Source: Candidatus Blautia intestinigallinarum (GTDB lineage: Bacteria > Bacillota > Clostridia > Lachnospirales > Lachnospiraceae). From it: a stretch of DNA of 64,000 nt. A model generated the notes under the pieces. It was not told the origin of the DNA and searched no databases. It worked only from the letters and a program-made list of their open reading frames with translations. This document shows positions 8,837-16,050 of this stretch, piece after piece. Both the position numbers and the translations under genes were made by a program. The stretch is taken from assembly GCA_019112635.1 (NCBI GenBank), contig DXIX01000023.1, positions 62,001 to 126,000 of the forward strand. The letters are read 5' to 3'. Every line of letters starts with the position of its first letter. The first letter of the stretch is position 1.

Positions 8837-9148
8837 TTATTCCAGCACATGCTCCAGCCCCTGACTCAGTATGGCAGCTACATGAGAGTCTGCCAGGGAG
8901 TAATAGACCGTCTTTCCCTCCCGGCGGGAACGGACCAGCTGGCTCTGTTTCAGAGTGCTAAGCTGGTGGGAGATGGCGCTCTGGCTCATGTCCAGGATGG
9001 ATGCGATGTCACAGACGCACAGCTCCCCGCCGGAGAGAGCACAGAGGATGCGGATTCGCGTGGGATCTCCGAAGATCTTGAAAAGATCTGCCAGATTCTG
9101 GAGAATTCTGGGATCTGGTATGGAATTTGGAACGGTTTCCTTTTTCAC
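8837..9148 (-). CDS. ArsR/SmtB-family metal-sensing repressor
   Basis: A 103-residue winged-helix repressor that should leave DNA when it binds metal. Two metal-site signatures are visible. The first is ELCVCDIA, the alpha-3 C-x-C site of ArsR/CadC. The second is the C-terminal alpha-5 motif D-S-H-(x10)-H-x2-E, the exact SmtB/CzrA zinc site. The recognition helix is MSQSAISHQLSTLKQSQLV. A GTGATAA-type site precedes the ATG at 9148. It is convergent with the PLC-like gene and divergent from the carboxypeptidase at 9280. No metal exporter is adjacent, so its target is unknown, and I found no convincing 12-2-12 operator in 9149-9279. Confidence 0.9.
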   Translation of the reverse strand: MKKETVPNSIPDPRILQNLADLFKIFGDPTRIRILCALSGGELCVCDIASILDMSQSAISHQLSTLKQSQLVRSRREGKTVYYSLADSHVAAILSQGLEHVLE

Positions 9149-9279
9149 GTTATCACCTCAGTCAATATCATACAGGAAAAAAGTTAAGACTGCAATCTTT
9201 TTTGCGGACGCACCGCCGCCCTTTGCCTGAAAGGCATAAAGGGCACAGATTTGGCATAAGATGGGATATGGGGGTGCTT
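9149..9279. other. divergent intergenic region with a stem-loop
   Basis: This 131-base stretch separates arsR from the second carboxypeptidase. GCCCTTT (9218-9224) pairs with AAAGGGC (9238-9244), with an inner GCCT/AGGC helix and an AT bulge. No convincing -35/-10 pair is visible on either strand. Confidence 0.4.
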
Positions 9280-10488
9280 ATGAAAAAAAGAATGAGGCAG
9301 TGGATCGGAATCTTGCTGACAGTCAGCATTTTCTTCATAGGGACGAGTTCTCTGGCGCGGGCCGGGGAACGGGAAGAATCTTTGGGAGAACTTCATGCGA
9401 CCTGCGCAGTATTGATGGACGGGGACAGCGGAAGGGTTCTCTATGGGAAAGAGGAGGAGACGGCCCGGCCAAATGCCAGTACGACAAAGGTGATGACCTG
9501 TATTCTTGCCCTGGAACTGGGAGAGGGTGATGAAAAAGTGCAGATTTCAGCCAGAGCGGCGGCTCAGCCGGATGTTCAGCTGAATTTAAGAGAAGGGGAA
9601 ACTTATTATCTGGAGGATTTGCTCTATTCTTTGATGCTCAGAAGCCACAACGATACGGCGGTAGCCATTGCGGAGCATATCGGCGGTTCGGTGGAAGAGT
9701 TCGCGAAGCTGATGAATGAAAAGGCTAGAGAGATCGGCTGTGAGAACACGCATTTTGTGACGCCCAACGGCCTGGATGACTCAGATGAGGGCGGCGTTCA
9801 CAGCACGACGGCAAGGGATCTGGCTCTGATCATGCGTTATGCCATCGCGAATCCCACTTTTTTGAAAATCTCCCAGACCCGGGAATACAGCTTCTCGGAT
9901 ATCAGCGGCAAGAGACAGTTCGTGGTGATCAATACCAATGCGTTTCTGGATATGATGGACGGGGTGATTGCCGGCAAGACCGGGTTCACTGCTGACGCGG
10001 GGTATTGTTATGTCTGTGCCTGGCAGCAGGATGGACGGACTTTGATTGTGGCCCTTTTGGGCTGCGGGTGGCCGAATAATAAGAATTACAAATGGCAGGA
10101 TACGAGACAGCTTCTGACATATGGAGAGGAACATTATCAACTGGTTTCTTACTGGAGAGAACCAGATCTGCACACGGTGACTGTCCAGGACGGAATTCCC
10201 GAAGACGGGGAACTCTATGAGAAGGCCTGCGTGGATCTGGTCTGCGAATGTCCAAAAGAAGATAAGACCGAGCAAATTCTTCTGGGAGACAAAGAGAAAA
10301 TACAGATACGCTGCCGGACGCCGGCCATGTTGGAAGCTCCTGTGAAGGCAGGGACACAGGTGGGGACAGTTTCTTTTTATCTGGACGGAAAACTTTTCAG
10401 ACAATATCCGGTGGTTACCAGGGACACCGTCGAGAAAATCAGTTTTGCCTGGTGTGTCGATCAGATATTTCACCGCTTTTTTCACTGA
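9280..10488 (+). CDS. D-alanyl-D-alanine carboxypeptidase (S11), second copy
   Basis: The second exported DacF/PBP5-type carboxypeptidase of the window, acting on peptidoglycan pentapeptides outside the membrane. It has a signal peptide (KKRMRQWIGILLTVSIFFIG...ARA). The motifs are STTK (S-x-x-K), SHND (S-x-N with His) and AGKTGFT (K-T-G), followed by a C-terminal beta domain and a tail ISFAWCVDQIFHRFFH that may be amphipathic. The frame is open upstream to 9127, but only ATG 9280 (or the nearby ATG 9268) gives a normal signal peptide and follows GGGGGTG. The last coding bases form the 5' arm of its terminator. Confidence 0.93.
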   Translation: MKKRMRQWIGILLTVSIFFIGTSSLARAGEREESLGELHATCAVLMDGDSGRVLYGKEEETARPNASTTKVMTCILALELGEGDEKVQISARAAAQPDVQLNLREGETYYLEDLLYSLMLRSHNDTAVAIAEHIGGSVEEFAKLMNEKAREIGCENTHFVTPNGLDDSDEGGVHSTTARDLALIMRYAIANPTFLKISQTREYSFSDISGKRQFVVINTNAFLDMMDGVIAGKTGFTADAGYCYVCAWQQDGRTLIVALLGCGWPNNKNYKWQDTRQLLTYGEEHYQLVSYWREPDLHTVTVQDGIPEDGELYEKACVDLVCECPKEDKTEQILLGDKEKIQIRCRTPAMLEAPVKAGTQVGTVSFYLDGKLFRQYPVVTRDTVEKISFAWCVDQIFHRFFH

Positions 10489-10509
10489 AAAAGCGGTGAT
10501 TTTTTTATT
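10471..10509 (+). terminator. intrinsic terminator overlapping the end of the carboxypeptidase gene
   Basis: CACCGCTTTTT (10471-10481) pairs with AAAAAGCGGTG (10488-10498), followed by ATTTTTTTATT. The stop codon 10486-10488 lies in the loop, so the 5' arm is coding. Confidence 0.88.
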
Positions 10510-10575
10510 ATTTTTAAATAATTTTCTGTTACACTTTAGCAATTTAAAAGTTAGCACAGTGATATGGAAAAAAGA

Positions 10576-10604
10576 TTGAAAAAAAGTATTCAGCAGTTTA
10601 TAAT
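10576..10604 (+). promoter_or_regulatory. sigma-A promoter of the decarboxylase operon
   Basis: TTGAAA (10576-10581), a 17-base spacer and TATAAT (10599-10604). A second overlapping TATAAT is at 10604-10609. This is the only strong promoter before the five-gene operon. Confidence 0.75.
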
Positions 10605-10664
10605 ATAATCGGCTAAAATTTTGGTTATTTTTTATAATAATTATAGCAAATGGAGGGCAAAAAA

Positions 10665-12101
10665 ATGAGCAACACAACAACCAGTTTGGCAAGCAAACGA
10701 ATTATGTCTTTGCTTGATGAAAACAGTTTTGTTGAAATCGGTGCAGGCGTGAAAGCCAGAAATACAGATTTTAACATGGCTGAAACAGCGACGCCGTCAG
10801 ACGGTGTGATTACCGGATATGGCGTGATCGATGGCAATCTTGTGTATGTGTACAGCCAGGATGTATCCGTCTTAAACGGTACAATCGGCGAGATGCATGC
10901 CAAAAAGATTGCCAATTTATATGACCTGGCAATGAAGACAGGGGCACCGGTGATCGGTCTTTTGGACTGTGTAGGTTTCCGTCTCCAGGAGGCGACAGAT
11001 GCATTGAATGCATTTGGAGAGATTTATCAGAAGCAGGCAATGGCTTCCGGTGTGATCCCCCAGATCACAGGAGTCTTCGGCGTATGTGGAGGCGGACTGG
11101 CTGTTTCCTGTGCAATGACAGACTTTACCTTTATGTCCACAAAAGACGCACAGTTATTTGTCAATTCCCCGAATGCCATTGAGGGAAATTATGAAGAAAA
11201 ATGTGATACCAGCAGCGCTCAGTACCAGAGTGAGCAGACAGGTCTGGTGGATGTGACAGGAGATGAGGATCAGATACTGGCGAAGATCCGAGAGCTGATC
11301 TGCATGCTTCCTGCTAACAATGAGGACGATGCTTCCTATGAAGAATGCACAGACGATCTGAATCGGGTATGCGAGAATCTTGCAGGTTGTGCAGGGGATA
11401 CTGCGCTGGCTCTGGCACAGATTTCAGACAACCATGTATTTTTCCAGGTGAAGGAGAACTATGCGAAAGACATGGTGACTGGTTTTATCAAACTGAACGG
11501 AATCACTGTGGGCGCAGTGGCAAACCGCAGTGAGGTTTATGATATGGATGGAAACAAAGTGGAAGAATTCGACGGCTGCCTGACTTCCCGCGGATGCAGA
11601 AAAGCGGCTCAGTTCGTGCGTTTCTGTGACGCGTTTTCCATTCCGGTTCTGACTTTGACCAATGTGACAGGATACTCTGCCGGCAAGTGTTCTGAGAGAA
11701 CCATCGGAGAATCCGTTGCGAAACTGACTTACGCATTTGCGGAGGCAACTGTGCCGAAGGTGAATGTGATTGTGGGAAAAGCATTCGGAAATGCTTATGT
11801 GACCATGAACAGCAAGGCACTGGGAGCAGATCTGGTATATGCATGGAAAGACGCGCAGATCGGCATGATGGATGCCAAGCTGGCAGCCAAGATTATGTAC
11901 AATGGCTCTGACATGAAGACGATTAATGAGAAAGCATCTGAGTATGCGAAGCTTCAGTCCAGTGTGGAGTCTGCTGCGGCCAGAGGTTATGTGGATACCA
12001 TCATCGATCCTCAGGATACCAGAAAATATCTCATCAGTGCGTTTGAACTGTTATTTGCAAAGCGAGAAGACCGTCCTGCAAAAAAACATGAGACTGTTTA
12101 A
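10665..12101 (+). CDS. biotin-dependent acyl-CoA carboxyltransferase-like subunit (12S/MmdA type, divergent)
   Basis: The 478-residue crotonase-fold protein resembles the carboxyltransferase of propionyl-CoA carboxylase, MmdA and transcarboxylase 12S. These move a carboxyl group between biotin and an acyl-CoA. Recognisable segments are GDGVITGYGVIDG-like TPSDGVITGYGVIDG, VLNGTIGEMHAKKI, ASGVIPQITGVFGVCGGG and GKAFGNAYVTMNSKALGADLVYAW. The usual DSGGARIQEG stretch reads DCVGFRLQEA, and GPCAGG reads GVCGGG. It is shorter than typical family members (about 510), so the acyl-CoA substrate is uncertain. ATG 10665 lies 7 bases after GGAGGG. First gene of the operon; no biotin carboxylase is nearby. 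Confidence 0.85.
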   Translation: MSNTTTSLASKRIMSLLDENSFVEIGAGVKARNTDFNMAETATPSDGVITGYGVIDGNLVYVYSQDVSVLNGTIGEMHAKKIANLYDLAMKTGAPVIGLLDCVGFRLQEATDALNAFGEIYQKQAMASGVIPQITGVFGVCGGGLAVSCAMTDFTFMSTKDAQLFVNSPNAIEGNYEEKCDTSSAQYQSEQTGLVDVTGDEDQILAKIRELICMLPANNEDDASYEECTDDLNRVCENLAGCAGDTALALAQISDNHVFFQVKENYAKDMVTGFIKLNGITVGAVANRSEVYDMDGNKVEEFDGCLTSRGCRKAAQFVRFCDAFSIPVLTLTNVTGYSAGKCSERTIGESVAKLTYAFAEATVPKVNVIVGKAFGNAYVTMNSKALGADLVYAWKDAQIGMMDAKLAAKIMYNGSDMKTINEKASEYAKLQSSVESAAARGYVDTIIDPQDTRKYLISAFELLFAKREDRPAKKHETV

Positions 12102-12115
12102 GCGAGGTGAGTCAG

Positions 12116-12886
12116 ATGAAACAGACAAAAAAGAAAGTAATCAGCCTTTTGCTCGGCCTTTTGTGCATCTTCTCTCTGACAGCGTGCGGCAGCACTAAGG
12201 AGAGTACGAAAAATGCGGATGTACAAAGCCAGGCAGAACAAAATGCTGTGGGACTGGCGCAGACAATTGTTGAGCTGTCTGACAGTGACATAGAAAATTA
12301 TATGATCTCCGGTGACGAGTTCACAGAAAATGCCATGGCGGCCTGGGATGGCGCCAGAGAAGAGCTGGGTGCTCTTGTGGAAATCAAGGACAGTGATCTG
12401 TCAACGGAGTATGATGAGACCAGCAAGGTATATACCGTGACAGTTCCGGCGGAATTCGAGAATGCGGACTCCAATTTCGTGTTTGAGTTCGACAGAACCG
12501 GTTCTCCGTCCACGTTGAGTGTGGAAGTGGAATATCCTAAGTCAGTTGCTCTGCAGCAGGCTGCCATGAACACCATCATGGGTCTGGTTGTGGTATTTGC
12601 CGTGCTGATATTCTTAAGCTTTGTGATCTCTTTGCTGAAATATGTTCCGGGCTTTGTGGAGTCTTTTGGAAAGAAGAAAAAAGGACAGACCGAAGAGCCG
12701 GAGCAGCTGTCTGCGGCGGTTAGTTCATCCGCTTCGCAGGTGAGTCAGGAAGAAGAATCCGAGGAAGTGACAGACGACGAAGAGCTGATCGCAGTGATCG
12801 CGGCGGCAATCGCAGCGGCAGAGGGAACCAGCCAGGATGGATTCCAAGTTCGCTCTGTGCGCAGAATTAAGAGAAAAAAATGGTAG
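12116..12886 (+). CDS. OadG-family gamma subunit with lipoprotein N-terminus
   Basis: The gamma subunit of sodium-pumping decarboxylases anchors and assembles the complex. This 256-residue version begins with a lipoprotein signal (KKVISLLLGLLCIFSLTAC, lipobox LTAC). About 130 extracellular residues follow, then one transmembrane helix (NTIMGLVVVFAVLIFLSFVISLLKY). The cytosolic part is acidic (EEESEEVTDDEELIAVIAAAIAAA) and ends with the OadG-typical basic GFQVRSVRRIKRKKW. ATG 12116 follows GCGAGGTGAG; GTG 12107 is an alternative. The extracellular region is not part of classical OadG (about 80-100 residues). It is second in the operon. Confidence 0.85.
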   Translation: MKQTKKKVISLLLGLLCIFSLTACGSTKESTKNADVQSQAEQNAVGLAQTIVELSDSDIENYMISGDEFTENAMAAWDGAREELGALVEIKDSDLSTEYDETSKVYTVTVPAEFENADSNFVFEFDRTGSPSTLSVEVEYPKSVALQQAAMNTIMGLVVVFAVLIFLSFVISLLKYVPGFVESFGKKKKGQTEEPEQLSAAVSSSASQVSQEEESEEVTDDEELIAVIAAAIAAAEGTSQDGFQVRSVRRIKRKKW

Positions 12887-12907
12887 GAAAATCAGGAGGA
12901 ATGAACC

Positions 12908-13279
12908 ATGAAAAATTATACAATTACAGTGAATGGAAACGTATATAACGTAATAGTAGAAGAGGGAACCACAAACGGAGTCGTTCAGGCAGCAGCTCCC
13001 AAGGCAGCTCCTGTGGCCCCGGCACCTGCTCCGAAAGCAGAAGCGTCTACATCCGTGGGAGCCGGAGAGGTGAAAGTGACCGCATCGGTTCCTGGAAAAG
13101 TTCTGCGTGTGGAAGCTTCTGTGGGACAGAAAGTAAAAGCCGGAGATAATATTGTAATTCTGGAGTCAATGAAGATGGAGATTCCGGTTGTCGCACCCCA
13201 GGATGGTACCGTTGCAAGTATCGATACCAAGGATGGCGCATCCGTGGAAACTGGAGATATTTTGGCAACGATGAATTAA
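12908..13279 (+). CDS. biotin carboxyl carrier protein of the decarboxylase
   Basis: A 123-residue mobile carrier. An N-terminal segment (MKNYTITVNGNVYNVIVEE) leads into an Ala/Pro-rich flexible linker (AAAPKAAPVAPAPAPKAEAS) and a C-terminal biotinyl domain. The acceptor motif ESMKMEIP carries the lysine that a biotin ligase would modify. This is the layout of transcarboxylase 1.3S and MmdC. It sits between the gamma and beta genes and would shuttle CO2 between the carboxyltransferase(s) and the membrane beta subunit. AGGAGG precedes ATG 12908. Confidence 0.95.
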   Translation: MKNYTITVNGNVYNVIVEEGTTNGVVQAAAPKAAPVAPAPAPKAEASTSVGAGEVKVTASVPGKVLRVEASVGQKVKAGDNIVILESMKMEIPVVAPQDGTVASIDTKDGASVETGDILATMN

Positions 13280-13300
13280 TATACATCAGGAGGTAGACAA

Positions 13301-14449
13301 ATGTCTTATATAAGTAATGCATTGTCAAATCTGGTGAGTCAGACCGCATTTTTCAATCTGACAGTGGGGAATTATATTATGATTCTTGTGGCCTGTATTT
13401 TCCTGTATCTGGCAATCAAAAAAGAGTATGAACCACTGCTGCTGGTACCGATTGCTTTCGGTATGCTGCTGGTAAATATTTATCCGGATATCATCCTGTC
13501 AGCAGAGGAGTCATCCGGAGGAACGGCGGGATTGCTGCACTTCTTCTATCTGCTGGATGAGTGGAGTATTCTGCCTTCCCTGATTTTCCTGGGTGTCGGA
13601 GCGATGACCGACTTCAGACCGCTGATCGCGAATCCGATCAGTTTCCTGATGGGCGCAGCTGCACAGCTGGGTATCTATGTGGCGTATTTCCTGGCCATTT
13701 TTATGGGATTCAACGGAAAGGCTGCGGCAGCCATCTCCATCATCGGCGGGGCGGATGGTCCGACTTCCATCTTCCTAGCCGGAAAACTGGGACAGACGAC
13801 ATTGCTGGGACCGATTGCCGTGGCGGCATACTCCTATATGTCTCTGGTGCCGATTATCCAGCCGCCGATCATGAAATTGTGCACGACGGAGCAGGAACGT
13901 AAGATCAAGATGGAACAGTTAAGACCGGTGTCTAAGCTGGAAGCAATCCTGTTCCCGATTATTATCACCATTGTTGTATGTCTGATTCTCCCGACAACAG
14001 CTCCTCTGGTAGGTATGCTGATGTTAGGAAACCTCTTCCGTGAGAGCGGTGTGGTAAAACAGTTGACAGAGACTGCTTCCAATGCCATGATGTACATTGT
14101 GGTTATTCTGCTGGGTACCTCTGTCGGAGCCACCACAAGCGCAGAGGCATTCCTGAACATGGACACCATTAAAATTGTCGTTCTCGGTTTGGTTGCTTTT
14201 GCTTTTGGTACCTTTGGCGGGGTTATGCTCGGAAAATTGTTGTGTAAAGTCTCTGGCGGAAAGATCAATCCGCTGATCGGTTCCGCCGGTGTGTCCGCGG
14301 TGCCGATGGCAGCCCGTGTATCTCAGAAAGTGGGCTCGGAGGCAGATCCCACCAACTTCCTGCTCATGCATGCTATGGGACCGAATGTGGCCGGTGTAAT
14401 CGGAACTGCTGTGGCAGCGGGAACTTTCATGGCAATTTTTGGTGTATGA
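13301..14449 (+). CDS. sodium-translocating decarboxylase beta subunit (OadB/MmdB)
   Basis: The integral-membrane subunit decarboxylates carboxybiotin and couples this to sodium export. The 382-residue hydrophobic protein has about nine or more membrane segments. It shows the family signatures FLGVGAMTDFRPLIANP, IIGGADGPTSIFLAGKL (the conserved Asp region for sodium), GSAGVSAVPMAARVSQ and NFLLMHAMGPNVAGVIG. AGGAGG precedes ATG 13301. It is the strongest evidence that the operon encodes a decarboxylase ion pump rather than a plain carboxylase. Confidence 0.96.
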   Translation: MSYISNALSNLVSQTAFFNLTVGNYIMILVACIFLYLAIKKEYEPLLLVPIAFGMLLVNIYPDIILSAEESSGGTAGLLHFFYLLDEWSILPSLIFLGVGAMTDFRPLIANPISFLMGAAAQLGIYVAYFLAIFMGFNGKAAAAISIIGGADGPTSIFLAGKLGQTTLLGPIAVAAYSYMSLVPIIQPPIMKLCTTEQERKIKMEQLRPVSKLEAILFPIIITIVVCLILPTTAPLVGMLMLGNLFRESGVVKQLTETASNAMMYIVVILLGTSVGATTSAEAFLNMDTIKIVVLGLVAFAFGTFGGVMLGKLLCKVSGGKINPLIGSAGVSAVPMAARVSQKVGSEADPTNFLLMHAMGPNVAGVIGTAVAAGTFMAIFGV

Positions 14450-14483
14450 TGAGCAACGGTAGAAAAATTTAGGAGGAATGAAG

Positions 14484-15896
14484 ATGTCCGAAATTGAAAA
14501 AAAACCTATAAAAATTATGGAGACGATTCTGCGTGACGCACATCAGTCTTTAATCGCAACCAGAATGACGACGGAGCAGATGCTTCCGATTATAGATAAA
14601 ATGGATCAGGTTGGCTATCATGCAGTGGAATGCTGGGGCGGAGCGACGTTTGACGCCTGCCTGCGTTTCCTCAAGGAAGATCCGTGGGAGAGACTGCGTA
14701 AACTCCGTGACGGCTTTAAACATACAAAGCTGCAGATGCTGTTCCGTGGACAGAATATTCTGGGATACCGCCCCTATGCGGATGACGTGGTAGAGTATTT
14801 TGTACAGAAATCAGTTGCCAACGGAATTGATATCATCCGTATCTTCGACTGTCTGAACGATCTGAGAAACCTTCAGACAGCAGTCACCGCGGCAAACAAG
14901 GAAAAAGCACATGCGCAGGTAGCTCTGTCCTATACCCTGGGAGATGCCTATACATTGGAGTACTGGACCGAGAAGGCAAAACAGGTGGAAGAGATGGGAG
15001 CAGATTCCCTGTGTATCAAAGATATGGCAGGTCTGCTGCTTCCCTACAAAGCGACGGAGCTTGTGAAAGCTTTGAAAGAGACTGTGAAAATTCCGATCGA
15101 TCTGCACACACATTACACTTCCGGTGTGGCATCTATGACTTACCTGAAAGCAGTGGAAGCCGGAGTTGATATCATTGACACAGCCATGTCACCTTTCGCT
15201 CTTGGCACTTCACAGCCGGCGACAGAGGTTATGGTGGAGACCTTCCGCGGCACACCTTATGATACAGGATTCGATCAGAATCTTCTGGCAGAGATTGCGG
15301 ATCACTTCCGTCCGATCCGTGATGAGGCGCTGGAGAGCGGTCTTCTCAATCCGAAGAATATGGGTGTTGATATCAAGACACTGTTGTATCAGGTACCGGG
15401 CGGAATGCTCTCAAACCTGACTTCTCAGCTGAAAGAGCAGCATGCGGAGGATAAATTCTACGAGGTTCTGGAAGAAGTTCCCCGTGTTCGAAAAGACCTG
15501 GGAGAGCCGCCTCTTGTCACTCCTTCTTCCCAGATTGTGGGTACCCAGGCAGTGTTCAACGTGCTGATGGGAGAGCGTTATAAGATGGTGACCAAGGAGA
15601 CCAAGGGCATCCTGAGCGGACAGTACGGCGCGACTGTGAAGCCTTTCAATCCGGAGGTTGTGAAGAAATGTATCGGTGATGAAAAACCGATTACCTGCCG
15701 TCCGGCAGACTTGCTGGACAATGAGCTGGAGACTCTGGAAGGAGAGATGGCTCAGTACAAAGAGCAGGACGAAGATGTTCTGTCTTATGCCCTGTTCCCG
15801 CAGGTGGCGACAGACTTCTTTAAGTACAGAGAAGCACAGCAGACCAAGGTGGATCCGAAAAAAGCAGATACGGAAAACGGAGCATATCCGGTATAA
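14484..15896 (+). CDS. oxaloacetate decarboxylase alpha / pyruvate carboxylase B-type carboxyltransferase, no biotin domain
   Basis: About 470 residues with the HMGL-like TIM barrel (ILRDAHQSLIATRMTTEQMLP, GGATFDACLRFLKEDPWERL, GIDIIRIFDCLNDLRNL, SLCIKDMAGLL, IDLHTHYTSG) and the PYC_OADA domain (PGGMLSNLTSQLKEQ). It would transfer CO2 between oxaloacetate/pyruvate and biotin. The C-terminal biotinyl domain of classic OadA (about 590-600 residues) is absent, so it must use the separate carrier, as transcarboxylase 5S does. ATG 14478 touches the AGGAGGA site, so ATG 14484 with normal spacing is preferred. Last gene of the operon. Confidence 0.92.
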   Translation: MSEIEKKPIKIMETILRDAHQSLIATRMTTEQMLPIIDKMDQVGYHAVECWGGATFDACLRFLKEDPWERLRKLRDGFKHTKLQMLFRGQNILGYRPYADDVVEYFVQKSVANGIDIIRIFDCLNDLRNLQTAVTAANKEKAHAQVALSYTLGDAYTLEYWTEKAKQVEEMGADSLCIKDMAGLLLPYKATELVKALKETVKIPIDLHTHYTSGVASMTYLKAVEAGVDIIDTAMSPFALGTSQPATEVMVETFRGTPYDTGFDQNLLAEIADHFRPIRDEALESGLLNPKNMGVDIKTLLYQVPGGMLSNLTSQLKEQHAEDKFYEVLEEVPRVRKDLGEPPLVTPSSQIVGTQAVFNVLMGERYKMVTKETKGILSGQYGATVKPFNPEVVKKCIGDEKPITCRPADLLDNELETLEGEMAQYKEQDEDVLSYALFPQVATDFFKYREAQQTKVDPKKADTENGAYPV

Positions 15897-15908
15897 TCTG
15901 GCGATGGA

Positions 15909-15944
15909 GACAGACATGATAAATGAAAGTTTATCATGTCTGTC
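15909..15944 (+). terminator. 15-bp perfect hairpin after the decarboxylase operon
   Basis: GACAGACATGATAAA (15909-15923) and its exact complement (15930-15944) enclose a 6-base loop, 12 bases after the operon. No U-run follows (CTGCGTTTAG), so it may be a processing or stability hairpin rather than a terminator. Confidence 0.5.
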
Positions 15945-15985
15945 CTGCGTTTAGGGACAAGTGTGAAAAAGCTTTGCCAAAGCTG

Positions 15986-16014
15986 TGGACTTGCCGGAGT
16001 TGTTCTGCTATAAT
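15986..16014 (+). promoter_or_regulatory. sigma-A promoter before the flavoprotein-cmk-ispH-rpsA genes
   Basis: TGGACT (15986-15991), 17-base spacer and TATAAT (16009-16014). The -35 is a 4/6 match. Confidence 0.55.
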
Positions 16015-16050
16015 GAATTCTGTATGTGAATCAAGAAAGGAAAAAATACC

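Noticed and set aside
10505-10664. Riboswitch before the decarboxylase operon
   Set aside because: The region is AT-rich with a plain promoter and a leader of about 50 bases, too short for a known aptamer.
13000-13070. GC-rich repeat in the biotin carrier gene
   Set aside because: Simple Ala/Pro linker codons, normal for biotinyl carrier proteins.
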